34,658 bases of DNA, from contig DJHY01000126.1 of assembly GCA_002433335.1 (NCBI GenBank), positions 1 to 34,658 of the forward strand, in the 5' to 3' direction. The position numbers were made by a program, and so were the translations under genes. Under the pieces are notes generated by a model. That model made no database searches. It saw only the letters and a program-made list of their open reading frames with translations, and was not told where the DNA came from. This DNA comes from Rhodospirillaceae bacterium UBA6608 (GTDB taxonomy: Bacteria > Pseudomonadota > Alphaproteobacteria > Rhodospirillales_A > Casp-alpha2). Shown here piece after piece: positions 16,097-24,381 of the stretch; the stretch's first letter is position 1, and the number at the start of each line of letters is the position of its first letter.

Positions 16097-16960
16097 ATGT
16101 CCACAACAAACGCCCAAACCACGGGAGAACAGTCCATGGCCCAACCCGAGGCCGCAACCATCCCTGAGTCCGATGGCCTGTCCGACATGGAGCGGCTGGC
16201 CCAGGACGAACGCATCCAGGCGCTATGCAACGCCCTGGACCGGGCGGTCGCGCAGCGCGGGGAATCCAAGGTTCAAACTCTCAGCGGCGCCCTGTTCAAT
16301 CTGATCGAACGGGGCTTTTGGCGACCCGGCGACAAACTGCCGGGCGAAAAAGAATTCAGCCAGGTTTTGGGCCTCAGCCTGGGCACGGTCCAGGCCGCGA
16401 TGCGCGAGCTGGTTTCGGCGCGCCTGTTGGAACGGCGGCGCGGTGCCGGGACGTTCGTCGCCGACGCCAAGGAATTGGGGTCCAGCATCTGGCATTTCCG
16501 CTTTCGCACCCTGGACGGCAAGAATCTGTTGCCGTGGAAAAGCACGGTCCTGTCGGTCGAGGAAATCGGCGACCAGGGACCGTGGGCGGACTTCCTCAGC
16601 TTCGCCCCCAGCTATATCCGCATCCGCCGCGTCAACGACATGCAGGCGTTCAAGGTTTATTCCGAGATGTATCTGGATGGGCCGCGGTTCCGCCCGCTGC
16701 TCGACGTGCCGTTCGAGATGCTGGCCCAGAAGAACATCCGCGTGTTCCTGCACGAGCGCTATAACGCGCCGACCTTCCGGGGCGTGCACCGCGTCGCTTC
16801 GACCTCGATCTCGAAGGACGTCGCGCCGTTGATCGGCGTCGATGCCGGCTCGCCCGGCCTGTTGATCAAGGCCCTGTGCTTTACCTTCCGCGACGCGCCG
16901 ATCACCTATCAGACGATCGTCGTGCCGGAAACGCCGCACGAGTTGGAAATCCTCGGCTGA
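16097..16960 (+). CDS. GntR-family transcriptional regulator with UTRA effector domain
   Basis: A protein of about 287 aa. After a roughly 50-residue variable N-terminus comes a GntR winged helix: ALFNLIERGFWRPGDKLPGEKEFSQVLGLSLGTVQAAMRELVSARLLERRRGAGTFV is the classic pattern in order (quoted in part: 'GDKLPGEKEFSQ', 'LLERRRGAGTFV'). The remainder (about 120-285) fits a UTRA ligand-binding domain, with 'SEMYLDG' and 'ITYQTIVVPE'. UTRA repressors sense small metabolites. It follows tctB in the same direction after about 107 bases and probably controls the tripartite transporter. The ATG at 16097 is preferred for a purine-rich site before it; in-frame GTG 16031 and ATG 16040 would add a peptide with no domain. 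Confidence 0.88.
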   Translation: MSTTNAQTTGEQSMAQPEAATIPESDGLSDMERLAQDERIQALCNALDRAVAQRGESKVQTLSGALFNLIERGFWRPGDKLPGEKEFSQVLGLSLGTVQAAMRELVSARLLERRRGAGTFVADAKELGSSIWHFRFRTLDGKNLLPWKSTVLSVEEIGDQGPWADFLSFAPSYIRIRRVNDMQAFKVYSEMYLDGPRFRPLLDVPFEMLAQKNIRVFLHERYNAPTFRGVHRVASTSISKDVAPLIGVDAGSPGLLIKALCFTFRDAPITYQTIVVPETPHELEILG

Positions 16961-16961
16961 C

Positions 16962-16995
16962 AAAAAAATGGCCGGCGCGGGGGAGTGCGCCGGCC
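16962..16995 (-). terminator. intrinsic terminator of the DUF3604 gene
   Basis: GGCCGGCGC at 16970-16978 pairs perfectly with GCGCCGGCC at 16987-16995 across an eight-base loop. Read on the minus strand the hairpin is followed by ATTTTTTT (16962-16969). It lies just past the stop of the minus-strand DUF3604 gene and next to the convergent GntR gene, for which it could partly serve too. Confidence 0.8.
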
Positions 16996-17032
16996 CACCC
17001 GCGAGAGGGTGTCGTGATTTTGCGTTCGGCCC

Positions 17033-19336
17033 TTATTCGTCGAACACGAAGATCGGGCTGCTCCAGGCCTGGAAACCGTCTTCCGTATTGACGCAAACCC
17101 ACAGCGGATTGTCGCGGCCCTTGGCCAGCGGCACCGTGACCTTGTGGGTGACGTGGTCGTGGGGATTGACGTCGGGCAGGCGGAACACCCGGATTTTGCG
17201 TTCCAGGCCGCCCGCTTCGATCATCGTGTCGTCATATCCGATGTCCGACAGCTTGCAGTGGATCGCGCCGTGATTGCACGACAGGTCGAACATGCCGTCG
17301 GCGCTTTCGTCTTCCAGATAGGCGTCGAAGCCGCCGTAGTTACCGGTGGTCAGGGCGTTCCATTCTACGGTGTCGGTGCCGGTTTGCTCCAATCGGCGTT
17401 CGTGGTCCCAGGCGTTGATCTTGCTGATCCCGGTGACCTTGGCCCCGCCGAACCGGGCCCGCCCGATCCAGGTGGTTTGTCGCCCGCGGCCGCGGTATTC
17501 GGCCCCGGACCACAGCACCCGCACGCGCGACCCCAATTCTTTCGGCGCATAGGGGCGGAACAGTTCCACCACCTCGGTGCCGTTGCGGATTTCGATCCGC
17601 TCGATCGGGGCATGGGCCGCGACCTCGATGGTCAGCTCGACCGTATCGTCCGAGGTCCGCACGATGTCGCCCATCATCACTTCGTTGACGTCCCAGGAAT
17701 TGGTGTCGGGGAAGTGGTTGGGGTCGCGTTCGAACAGACGACCGCCGCCCTTGATCCCGGCGCGAACGTCGAGGTGCAGGCGGCAGCCGGTGGTGCCGTA
17801 ATGATGGCGTCGGCGCAGGCATTCGAAGATGCCGTCGCGGGTCAGCTCGTCCGTATAGAAACAGGTCAGCCCGCCATAGGCGCCGAACTTGGCCGCACCC
17901 GGATAGCTGGCCCCCGGGCGGCCCTTGTGGCCGTCACTGTTGCAGACCACGCCCGAGCGATGGCCGAGCGGAAAGCCGTCGGTCAGCAGCCATTCGAAGG
18001 TGCCCCAGGCGGAATGGATTTCCATCGCCGTTTCCTTGGTGGCGTCGTGGGCCAATTTGATATCGGCATATCGCCCGCCGACATGGGCGTAGACGCAGAC
18101 GTCTTCGTCCTTCAGCGCCTCGAACAGCTTGTTGGCGTCGGAGGCATCGGTGTGCAGGTCGCTGCGGTCTTCGATCAGGGCGTGGGACGAGCGATGAATT
18201 TGCCGTCCCTCGGTGCGGAAGAACACGTTGCGGTCGCCACCCACCGCGGTGTTGCCCGACCATTCGTAACCGGGGAAGGTCACGAAGCGGTGGTCCTCGT
18301 GATATTCGACCGTCAGTTCGTTCAGGTACGACCAGAAGGCGTTATTGACCTGGAAGTCGTTGGCCTGATGCGAGGTCACGTCGAGGAACGATTTATTGCG
18401 GGCGAAATCGAAATAGTCGCGCGACGCGCCGATGCCGATGGATTCTCCGCTCTGCCCATGCAGGTCGCCCCAATAGCCGCTGACCTTGCCGTCGCGAATG
18501 AGCAGCGGGCCGGTTTGGGCGACGCAGGTATCGCCGTCCATCAGCTTGATGCGCAGCTCGCCTTCCCCGGCGACGCTCAGGTTTTCGATGGTCAGGGCGC
18601 GCTCGCCCTTTCGGTACTCCAGCGTTTCCGGCAGGCCCTTGACCGTCATGTTGGCTTCCAGGCGGAAGGTGCCTTCGGCCAGATGGCTGGGGTTGCCCCA
18701 TTTGTCTTCGGCCTTGATGCCCAATTGGAAGCGCTCGCCGGGGCGGCGCAGGCTGGGCAGGACTGCGCGCCAGATGGCGGGCGGGCCGGGGATGATGGCG
18801 ATGGCCGGGGTTTCCGGCAGCGGCACGTAATGACCCACGGCGCAGACGTCGGCCACGACCTTGAACTCGAACCCGGCTTCGCAGAACGTCTGCATCTTCA
18901 TACCGGGCGAGCCCTGCGAGGTATCGCCGAACACGATCACGATCTGATCGCCTTCCTTCAGGTAGCCGCCGTGCAGCTTGGCCGTCAGCGCCTTGAACCA
19001 GGGGCGATGGCCGGACGTTCCGCCGAAAAACAGCCGAATGTTGGCGCCGGTGTTGGTATGGGCGGTGACGTAGTTATAGCCGGTCGGGTCGGTGGTCTGC
19101 AGGTCGCCCTGGTCGCCGACGAACCGGAACAGCACGGCAATCCCCCCGGTATCGTCGATCCCGTAACGCCCCACCGTATAGACCATGCGAAAGGTCTGTA
19201 CGCTGCGCGCTTCGAATGCGCCCTTCGGCTCCATGGCGACATGGCCGTAAAGCAGCGGGTCCTCGCCCGGATGGGTGGCGGGCCAAAGATCGCCGACAAG
19301 GGCGGAATCGACGGGGGTGGGGATATTGGCGGTCAT
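17033..19336 (-). CDS. DUF3604 (PHP-like metal-dependent hydrolase) protein
   Basis: A protein of 767 aa, no signal peptide. The central part carries metal-ligand motifs of the PHP type: GDLHGQSGES near 295, 'SHQANDF' and 'TFPGYEW' mid-way, 'YAHVGGRYADI', 'EIHSAWGTFEW' and NSDGHKGRPG near 480. The N- and C-terminal thirds are beta-rich and lack motifs I know. DUF3604 proteins are uncharacterised or loosely linked to hydrolysis of phosphate or carboxylate esters. It is alone on its strand, ends at a strong terminator, and lies between two GntR regulators and near a BKACE gene, so a catabolic role is plausible but inferred. The start ATG follows a purine-rich AGAAGAGAA. Confidence 0.85.
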   Translation of the reverse strand: MTANIPTPVDSALVGDLWPATHPGEDPLLYGHVAMEPKGAFEARSVQTFRMVYTVGRYGIDDTGGIAVLFRFVGDQGDLQTTDPTGYNYVTAHTNTGANIRLFFGGTSGHRPWFKALTAKLHGGYLKEGDQIVIVFGDTSQGSPGMKMQTFCEAGFEFKVVADVCAVGHYVPLPETPAIAIIPGPPAIWRAVLPSLRRPGERFQLGIKAEDKWGNPSHLAEGTFRLEANMTVKGLPETLEYRKGERALTIENLSVAGEGELRIKLMDGDTCVAQTGPLLIRDGKVSGYWGDLHGQSGESIGIGASRDYFDFARNKSFLDVTSHQANDFQVNNAFWSYLNELTVEYHEDHRFVTFPGYEWSGNTAVGGDRNVFFRTEGRQIHRSSHALIEDRSDLHTDASDANKLFEALKDEDVCVYAHVGGRYADIKLAHDATKETAMEIHSAWGTFEWLLTDGFPLGHRSGVVCNSDGHKGRPGASYPGAAKFGAYGGLTCFYTDELTRDGIFECLRRRHHYGTTGCRLHLDVRAGIKGGGRLFERDPNHFPDTNSWDVNEVMMGDIVRTSDDTVELTIEVAAHAPIERIEIRNGTEVVELFRPYAPKELGSRVRVLWSGAEYRGRGRQTTWIGRARFGGAKVTGISKINAWDHERRLEQTGTDTVEWNALTTGNYGGFDAYLEDESADGMFDLSCNHGAIHCKLSDIGYDDTMIEAGGLERKIRVFRLPDVNPHDHVTHKVTVPLAKGRDNPLWVCVNTEDGFQAWSSPIFVFDE

Positions 19337-19522
19337 CGGGGGTTCTCTTCTTATGGATACGGGACGGCGTTCGGTATCGACCCCGTTAGAATAACTCTAT
19401 AGTTTTCGTCGGCAAGAGGCTTTTGCGTGAAAAACGCATGCGGGCAGGGAAATGCGCCGTCTTCCGGCCTTAACAGTCGGGCGAAGAACGTAAATTCAGG
19501 TTGGGTTTAAGGGGCTGAAGGT

Positions 19523-20161
19523 TCAGTCCAGGTCGTTGACGGCGCCGCGCACGATCTTCAGGTGGGCGTTCATGGCGCGTTGCGCGCCCTCGCCGTCGCC
19601 GCGCAGGATCGCCTGCACCACGGCGTCGTGTTCCTGATAGGACAGGTCCAACCGCCCGCGCACCCGGAACTGCGCCCGGCGATAAGGGGCAACCCGGCGG
19701 CGGACGTGCAGGGTCAGTTCCTCAAGGAACGAATTATGGGTGCCGGTATAGATCGCGGCGTGGAACTTGGTGTTGTAGTCGTAATAGAGCTCGACATCGT
19801 CGGCCTCGGCGGCCTGGCGGGAGCCTTCATGGATTTCCAACAGAGCCATGTGGTCTTCGGGCGTCATGGCCATGGCGGCGATGCGCGAACACAGGCCCTC
19901 CATTTCGGCCATCACCAGGAACATTTCGTCCAGGCGCTGATCGGTGATGGTCGCCACCACCGCGCCCCGCCGCGGACGGGCATCGGCGAAGCCGAAGGCT
20001 TCCAATTGGCGGATGGCTTCGCGGATCGGGGTGCGCGATACGCCGAACCGCTCGGCCAGGGTCACCTCGTCCAAGGCTGCGCCGGGGCCCAGGCGACCGC
20101 GCGCGATCTCGTCGGCGAGCTCTTCGCGGATACGTTCGGACTGGGTCTTGCGCTTGGACAC
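19523..20161 (-). CDS. GntR-family regulator, FCD (FadR-type) subfamily
   Basis: A protein of 212 aa. Residues 5-70 are a GntR winged helix ('GPGAALDEVTLAERFGVSRTPIREAIRQLEAFGF' in part: 'LAERFGVSRTPIREAIRQL'). Residues 80-205 are an all-helical FCD domain with metal-ligand-like positions (D/N near 'YDYNTKFHAAIY', 'HLKIV' histidines). Such proteins are ligand-responsive repressors of catabolic genes. It lies 102 bases downstream of the BKACE gene on the same strand and 186 bases before the DUF3604 gene. A 16-bp palindrome upstream (20210-20225) is a likely own operator. The most economical target is the BKACE/DUF3604 pair. Confidence 0.9.
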   Translation of the reverse strand: MSKRKTQSERIREELADEIARGRLGPGAALDEVTLAERFGVSRTPIREAIRQLEAFGFADARPRRGAVVATITDQRLDEMFLVMAEMEGLCSRIAAMAMTPEDHMALLEIHEGSRQAAEADDVELYYDYNTKFHAAIYTGTHNSFLEELTLHVRRRVAPYRRAQFRVRGRLDLSYQEHDAVVQAILRGDGEGAQRAMNAHLKIVRGAVNDLD

Positions 20162-20209
20162 TCAACTGCCGCCGGGTCGCTTAAGGGGCTTTAGAATCAC
20201 ATTTCTTCG

Positions 20210-20225
20210 CGATTGCATGCAATCG
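20210..20225. promoter_or_regulatory. 16-bp perfect palindrome, candidate FCD-GntR operator
   Basis: CGATTGCATGCAATCG is its own reverse complement. It sits 49 bases before the GntR/FCD start and after the BKACE stop. The core ATTGCATGCAAT has the short symmetric form known for FCD-type GntR operators. Only this one copy was seen near these genes. Confidence 0.5.
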
Positions 20226-20263
20226 TAAATTACCCCCAAGGTGTGCCGGCGGCAGGTCGAGAC

Positions 20264-21172
20264 TCAGTCCATGCCGAGCATGACGCGCGTTTCCGCCGGG
20301 GTGGCCGGTTCGCGGCCGAAGCATTCGGCCATTTGCGCGATGCGGGTCACCAGGTCGGCGTTGGTCGGCGCGCCCAATTCCGGATAGGGGTAATCGCCCA
20401 GGCCGATCGCCACGTGGCCGCCCATTTCCAGGGCCAGCGCCGCCGGGCCGTACAGGTTGCCGACCTTGTTGTTGACCGACCATTCGTAGCGGAAGCCCTT
20501 GGGCAGGAATTCCAGATGCGCCATCAGGCCCTTGATATTGCCGGGGTGGCCGCCCAGGTAGCCGGAATCGGACAGGGCGAACAGCAGGTAGGCCGGCTGA
20601 TCGACCAGTTCCATCTCCAGGAAGGCCTCGAACATCCGGGTGAACGGCACGGTCCAGGACACGATCTCGGGTTTGACCCCGACCTCGCGCATGCGCCGCG
20701 CGAAATAGGCGCAGGTCTTGGGCGTGTTCACATAGGCCAGCTCTTCGGTCTTCATCTTTTTGGCGTCGCGGTCGTAGATGTCGACGTTGGTCGAGCCGAT
20801 ATCGATGGGTGCGAAATCGGGGCGCAGGTCCGGGTCTTCCGATGCCTTGATGATGTGCTGCAGGCGCGCTTCGTCCGACGACTTCAGGGTCACCTGGCCC
20901 AGGGTCGGGTGGATCATGATGTCGCTGGCGGCGCGGATTTTGCGGATGGTCTCGAAATAGGCGTCCGGGTCGTGGTTGGGCGAGCCGTCGGCGTTGCGCG
21001 CATGATAATGGCAGATAGAGGCCCCGGCCTCGCGGCAGCGCGCCGCGGCCTCGGCGATTTCGTCCGGGGTGAAGGGGACGTTCGGATTGACCTCGCGCGA
21101 CATGTACTCGTTGACGCGGGCCTCGATGATGACCTTCTTGCCCGCACCCGGGACGGTCGATTTGAACTTCAT
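20264..21172 (-). CDS. BKACE family enzyme (DUF849, beta-keto acid cleavage)
   Basis: A protein of 302 aa, normal for the family. The TIM-barrel start has IIEARVNE (E17), and the zinc ligands HYH (55-57) are in the 'CHYHARN' box. 'SWTVPFTRMFEAF' and 'NIKGLMAHLEFL' fit the barrel. BKACE enzymes condense a beta-keto acid with acetyl-CoA, giving acetoacetate and a CoA ester; the reference enzyme acts in lysine fermentation. The third zinc ligand of the reference (a Glu in a GLED motif) is Gly here: 'IGLGDYPYPELG' (G259). That may mark a divergent subfamily. It precedes the FCD regulator on the same strand. The substrate is unknown. Confidence 0.85.
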   Translation of the reverse strand: MKFKSTVPGAGKKVIIEARVNEYMSREVNPNVPFTPDEIAEAAARCREAGASICHYHARNADGSPNHDPDAYFETIRKIRAASDIMIHPTLGQVTLKSSDEARLQHIIKASEDPDLRPDFAPIDIGSTNVDIYDRDAKKMKTEELAYVNTPKTCAYFARRMREVGVKPEIVSWTVPFTRMFEAFLEMELVDQPAYLLFALSDSGYLGGHPGNIKGLMAHLEFLPKGFRYEWSVNNKVGNLYGPAALALEMGGHVAIGLGDYPYPELGAPTNADLVTRIAQMAECFGREPATPAETRVMLGMD

Positions 21173-21202
21173 TGTCGATGTTTCCTTATGTGGTCTTTTG
21201 AT

Positions 21203-21220
21203 CCCGGCCCTTCAGCCGGG
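21203..21220. other. 6-bp GC hairpin in the BKACE leader
   Basis: CCCGGC at 21203-21208 pairs with GCCGGG at 21215-21220. It lies about 30 bases upstream of the BKACE start. On the plus strand it is followed by TTTGTT, but no plus-strand gene precedes it. It may be a leader structure or chance. Confidence 0.3.
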
Positions 21221-21323
21221 TTTGTTCTAGCTAGTAGCCGATGCCACATAAGATGGAAACCGTGCAGGCGCGCAGCGCCGCCGCGGGCGGTCGAACGAAA
21301 ACAGCAATTCAGAGGGGCGGGCA

Positions 21324-21407
21324 AAACAAAACTCCCTGCGGAAACAGGGGGTTGAAATGGTGGAGCCGGACGGAATCGAACCGACGAACTCTACAGTGCC
21401 ATTGTGG
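21324..21407. repeat. attL-like repeat: partial tRNA-Ala(GGC) copy plus terminator
   Basis: Bases 21358-21407 match the 3' half of the tRNA-Ala gene (CCA end, acceptor, T-arm, anticodon region) on the minus strand, with a few changes. Bases 21326-21353 match the tRNA terminator hairpin. Similarity stops inside the anticodon arm, where the other copy continues into the complete tRNA. It lacks the D-arm and 5' acceptor and cannot be a functional tRNA. Confidence 0.8.
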
Positions 21408-21546
21408 CCGATAATTCAAAAGAATAAGTAAATTCACTTAATTGTCCGGGCGCTGTCGCAGTCACGTACCGGACAAGACCGATTAAAATCGATCAATCCG
21501 CAAGAAGGTAGGCACAACTTGGGCGCAGCGGTCGCCATCCGTTTGC

Positions 21547-22203
21547 CTAGATGCCCAAAAGAGGTTGGACGAGACGCGCCGCCAGGGACCGGAACCGAAG
21601 GGGGGCATCCGTTATTGCCAGGCAGATACAATCTTCCCCGGGCATCGCGTGAGGCTGATGCTTGAGATGTTCATCCGCGTTCTGAAAATCCCCGGCCCCA
21701 TAGTGTCCGGTCTGATCGGAGAATGCCCCCCGAAGCACCAGAGTCAATTCCTGGCCGCGGTGGGAATGTTCGGGCACCGGCCTGCCCGCCGGGATCCGCA
21801 ACAGCCGGGCCGTCACGCCGTCTTCTGTCCGGACAAGACATTGATAGGCGCCCAATCCCAGACGCTGCCAGGGGATGCCGTCAAGATCGGCACCGATATA
21901 TCCGCGCAAGGGTTGCGGCAGGACGGGCGCGGGCCCCGCCATCTCATGCGGGGCGGCGATCGGCGCTTCGTCGATGTCATCCGCCAATCGTGCCAGGACT
22001 GCGTCAAATGTCCCGTCAGAACAGCCCGCCGGCGTCAAGGAATCCAATAGACCGCCGCCCACGGCTTCCATGCAGGCGACCTCGCGGCGGCATTCCGGAC
22101 ATAGCGCCAAGTGGGTTGCGACCGCCAGACTCCAGGATTCCGACAGGGCGCCGCTGGCATAATCGAGAAGGAGCTCTTCGCTCGGGTGATGCACGATGGT
22201 CAT
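21547..22203 (-). CDS. chrR: ChrR-type zinc anti-sigma factor
   Basis: A protein of 218 aa. Residues 1-85 are the zinc-binding anti-sigma domain, with His5/His6, His31, Cys35 and Cys38 in 'HLALCPEC', the same spacing as in Rhodobacter sphaeroides ChrR. Residues 100-195 are a cupin domain with 'HSHRGQE' (H146, H148, E152) and later histidines (H179-H185), another metal site. In R. sphaeroides, ChrR holds RpoE inactive until singlet oxygen or organic peroxide triggers release. The start overlaps the rpoE stop by four bases, so sigma and anti-sigma are made together. All key ligands appear present. It is the gene next to the left repeat of the island. Confidence 0.93.
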   Translation of the reverse strand: MTIVHHPSEELLLDYASGALSESWSLAVATHLALCPECRREVACMEAVGGGLLDSLTPAGCSDGTFDAVLARLADDIDEAPIAAPHEMAGPAPVLPQPLRGYIGADLDGIPWQRLGLGAYQCLVRTEDGVTARLLRIPAGRPVPEHSHRGQELTLVLRGAFSDQTGHYGAGDFQNADEHLKHQPHAMPGEDCICLAITDAPLRFRSLAARLVQPLLGI

Positions 22204-22733
22204 TGGTTTTCTCCAAGCTCCGACCGAACACGTTTGAACGCCAGCCGGATACGCGATTTGACGGTGCCCAGGGGAATGCCCAATTGCCCGGCGATTTCGG
22301 GATGGGTCTTTTCTTCAAAGAACGCTAGGTGCAGAACAATCCGCTGATCGTCCGGCAGCGCCGCGATGGCGGCCCGCAACCGTTCCGCTTCCTGCGCCTG
22401 CGCCACCTGAGCGAACCCGCCGGCCTCTGCCTCCGGCGCCATCGCCGGGTCATTGGGGTCCAGTTCCGGTCTGTAGCTCTTACGCAGAAAGTCGATGCGC
22501 AGATTTCGGGCGATCGTGAAAATCCAGGTCGAGGCTCGCGCCTTCGAAGGGTCGAACTGCTGCGCCTTCTGCCAGACCCGGACCATGGCTTCCTGGGTCA
22601 CTTCTTCGGCCATCTGGCTGTCGAGCCCTTGGCGGATGACGAATGCTTTCAGCCGGGGGGCGTAGTGATCGAACAGTTGGCGGAACGCCGCACGATCCCT
22701 GTGCTTCGCGACCGCGACGATCAATTCATCCAT
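22200..22733 (-). CDS. rpoE: RpoE-type ECF sigma factor (ChrR partner)
   Basis: A protein of 177 aa from the ATG at 22733. A longer frame back to 22991 adds residues without sigma character and crosses the promoter, so it is rejected. Region 2 is at about 15-85 ('LFDHYAPRLKAFVIRQGLD', 'EEVTQEAMVRVWQKAQQFDP', 'ASTWIFTIARNLRIDFLRK'). Region 4 is at 115-172 ('LPDDQRIVLHLAFFEEKTHPEIAGQLGIPLGTVKSRIRLAFKRV' in part). This is the ECF11 form that goes with ChrR. It directs RNA polymerase to the TGATCC promoters listed here, including its own, so it is autoregulated. Its stop overlaps chrR. No second sigma is seen in the island. Confidence 0.93.
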   Translation of the reverse strand: MDELIVAVAKHRDRAAFRQLFDHYAPRLKAFVIRQGLDSQMAEEVTQEAMVRVWQKAQQFDPSKARASTWIFTIARNLRIDFLRKSYRPELDPNDPAMAPEAEAGGFAQVAQAQEAERLRAAIAALPDDQRIVLHLAFFEEKTHPEIAGQLGIPLGTVKSRIRLAFKRVRSELGENQ

Positions 22734-22870
22734 CGACTGCAAAGCGTCCCCTCGAAAATGCCGCGGCTGGCAGCGTCCTTGCCGGATGTGAACGGGACAA
22801 GTGAACGCAGGCTGACCCGTTTCTTCGAATAAGCCTGCACTACACGCGGTGAAATTACCATCCATGACGA

Positions 22871-22900
22871 ATTGTACGCGGCATATGGTCGGGCGGATCA
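22871..22900 (-). promoter_or_regulatory. RpoE-type promoter of rpoE-chrR
   Basis: On the minus strand TGATCC (22900-22895), an 18-base spacer and TACAAT (22876-22871) lie 138 bases before the rpoE start. The -35 box and spacer equal those of the two other promoters in the island. Confidence 0.7.
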
Positions 22901-22926
22901 CTCGGCATAATTTTTGCGCATCGGGG

Positions 22927-22956
22927 TGATCCATGGGCGCCCCGGCGCCGTAACTA
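22927..22956 (+). promoter_or_regulatory. RpoE-type promoter of the flavoprotein operon
   Basis: TGATCC (22927-22932), an 18-base spacer and TAACTA (22951-22956) on the plus strand. It is divergent from the rpoE promoter, with 26 bases between the two -35 boxes, and 69 bases before the flavoprotein GTG. Confidence 0.65.
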
Positions 22957-23025
22957 CACTTAACAGTTCCTGCGGTCGTGTCCCCGGCCAACAGATCAAT
23001 GCGTCAAACCAGAAAGGCAGTGCCG

Positions 23026-24381
23026 GTGTTCGACAGTCCGATATTAAATGGTCAGCGCCTGAATATCGCCGTGATCGGCACAGGCATTGCCGGCATGTCG
23101 GCCGCCTGGCTGTTGAGCCAGGGGCACAATGTCACCGTCTATGAAAAAGAGCCCCGCCCGGGCGGCCATTCGAACACGGTCGATGCCGCGACGGCGGCGG
23201 GGCCTGTTCCCGTGGACACGGGTTTCATCGTCTACAACGAACGGAACTACCCGAACCTTACGGCCTTGTTCCGCCATCTCGACGTGCGGACAAAGGATAG
23301 CGACATGTCCTTCGCCGCCTCTTTGGACGGCGGCCGCCTGGAATACGCCGGAACCGATCTCAACGGACTGTTGGGTCAGCGGCGCAACCTTCTGCGTCCC
23401 CGGTTCTGGCGGATGGTCCGCGATCTTCTGCGGTTCTACCGGGACGCGCCGGGGCATCTCGACGATGCGGCCCTGGCGAGCCTCAGCCTCGGCGACTACC
23501 TGACTGCAAACAGATATTCCGACGCCTTCATCGAAGACCATCTACTGCCCATGGGGGCGGCCATCTGGTCGACCACCGCCCGGGAGATGCGGGCCTACCC
23601 GGCGGTGGCCTTCATTCGTTTCTTCGTCAGCCACGGCCTGCTGACCCTCACGGACCGCCCGCAATGGCGCACCGTCGACGGCGGATCGCGGGAATACGTC
23701 AAGCGGCTGACCGACCCTTATCGCGAGCATATTCATTACGGCGGTGTCCGCGAGGTCACGCGGCCCCCCGGAAAGGTTCTGGTCGTGGCGAACGACGGCG
23801 AATGCCGGGCCTTCGACCATGTCGTCATGGCGGCCCACGCCGACCAGACCCATGCGATGCTGAGCGACCGCGACGCACGGGAAGACGCGCTACTTGGGGC
23901 CTGGTCCTATACGGACAATCGCGCGGTTCTCCATACCGATCCTTCCCTGATGCCGAAACGGCGGCGCGTGTGGTCGAGCTGGAACTTCATCGGCGGCAAA
24001 CAAACAGCGGCGGAGAGCGACCCCCTTTGCGTCACCTATTGGATGAACCCGCTACAGGGCCTGGATCCGAATACGCCCTTGTTCGTGACCCTGAACCCGG
24101 TGCGCGAGCCGGCGCCGGGGACCGTGCTGCGGGAATTTCAATACGCCCATCCATTCTTCGATCAGGCCGCCCTCCGCTCGCAGGAAACGTTGTGGTCGCT
24201 GCAGGGGCACCGGCGCACCTGGTATTGCGGCAGCTACTTCGGATACGGCTTTCACGAGGACGCCTTACAATCGGGCCTTGCCGTGGCGGAACAATTGAGC
24301 GGCATGCGCCGACCCTGGACGGTCGACGATGAGAACGGCCGGATAACGGTGACCCAACCGGTGGAGGCAGTGGTGAAATGA
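23026..24381 (+). CDS. FAD/NAD(P)-binding oxidoreductase, COG2907 (amine-oxidase fold)
   Basis: A protein of about 451 aa from the GTG. The Rossmann motif is IAVIGTGIAGMSAAW (GTGIAG at 18-23), followed by 'YEKEPRPGGHSNTVD' with the FAD-binding acidic residue and GG. The C-terminal 'GSYFGYGFHEDALQSGLAVAEQL' closes the FAD site. In R. sphaeroides a relative of this flavoprotein acts with the neighbouring methyltransferase in making methylated or furan fatty acids; from memory this is the Ufa system, and the role here is inferred. AAAGG at 23013-23017 favours the GTG at 23026; an ATG at 22999 lacks a ribosome site. The stop overlaps DUF1365 by four bases. First gene of the RpoE-promoted operon. 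Confidence 0.88.
   Translation: MFDSPILNGQRLNIAVIGTGIAGMSAAWLLSQGHNVTVYEKEPRPGGHSNTVDAATAAGPVPVDTGFIVYNERNYPNLTALFRHLDVRTKDSDMSFAASLDGGRLEYAGTDLNGLLGQRRNLLRPRFWRMVRDLLRFYRDAPGHLDDAALASLSLGDYLTANRYSDAFIEDHLLPMGAAIWSTTAREMRAYPAVAFIRFFVSHGLLTLTDRPQWRTVDGGSREYVKRLTDPYREHIHYGGVREVTRPPGKVLVVANDGECRAFDHVVMAAHADQTHAMLSDRDAREDALLGAWSYTDNRAVLHTDPSLMPKRRRVWSSWNFIGGKQTAAESDPLCVTYWMNPLQGLDPNTPLFVTLNPVREPAPGTVLREFQYAHPFFDQAALRSQETLWSLQGHRRTWYCGSYFGYGFHEDALQSGLAVAEQLSGMRRPWTVDDENGRITVTQPVEAVVK

Noticed and set aside
17144..19402. 752-aa plus-strand open frame opposite DUF3604
   Set aside because: It mirrors the DUF3604 gene codon for codon, has no ribosome site or known domain, and is a common artefact of high GC.
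21358..21407. second tRNA gene
   Set aside because: Only the 3' half is present; no D-arm or 5' acceptor strand, so it is an att remnant.
22200..22991. longer 263-aa version of the sigma factor
   Set aside because: The first 86 residues have no sigma character and would start upstream of the promoter; the ATG at 22733 gives the usual ECF length.
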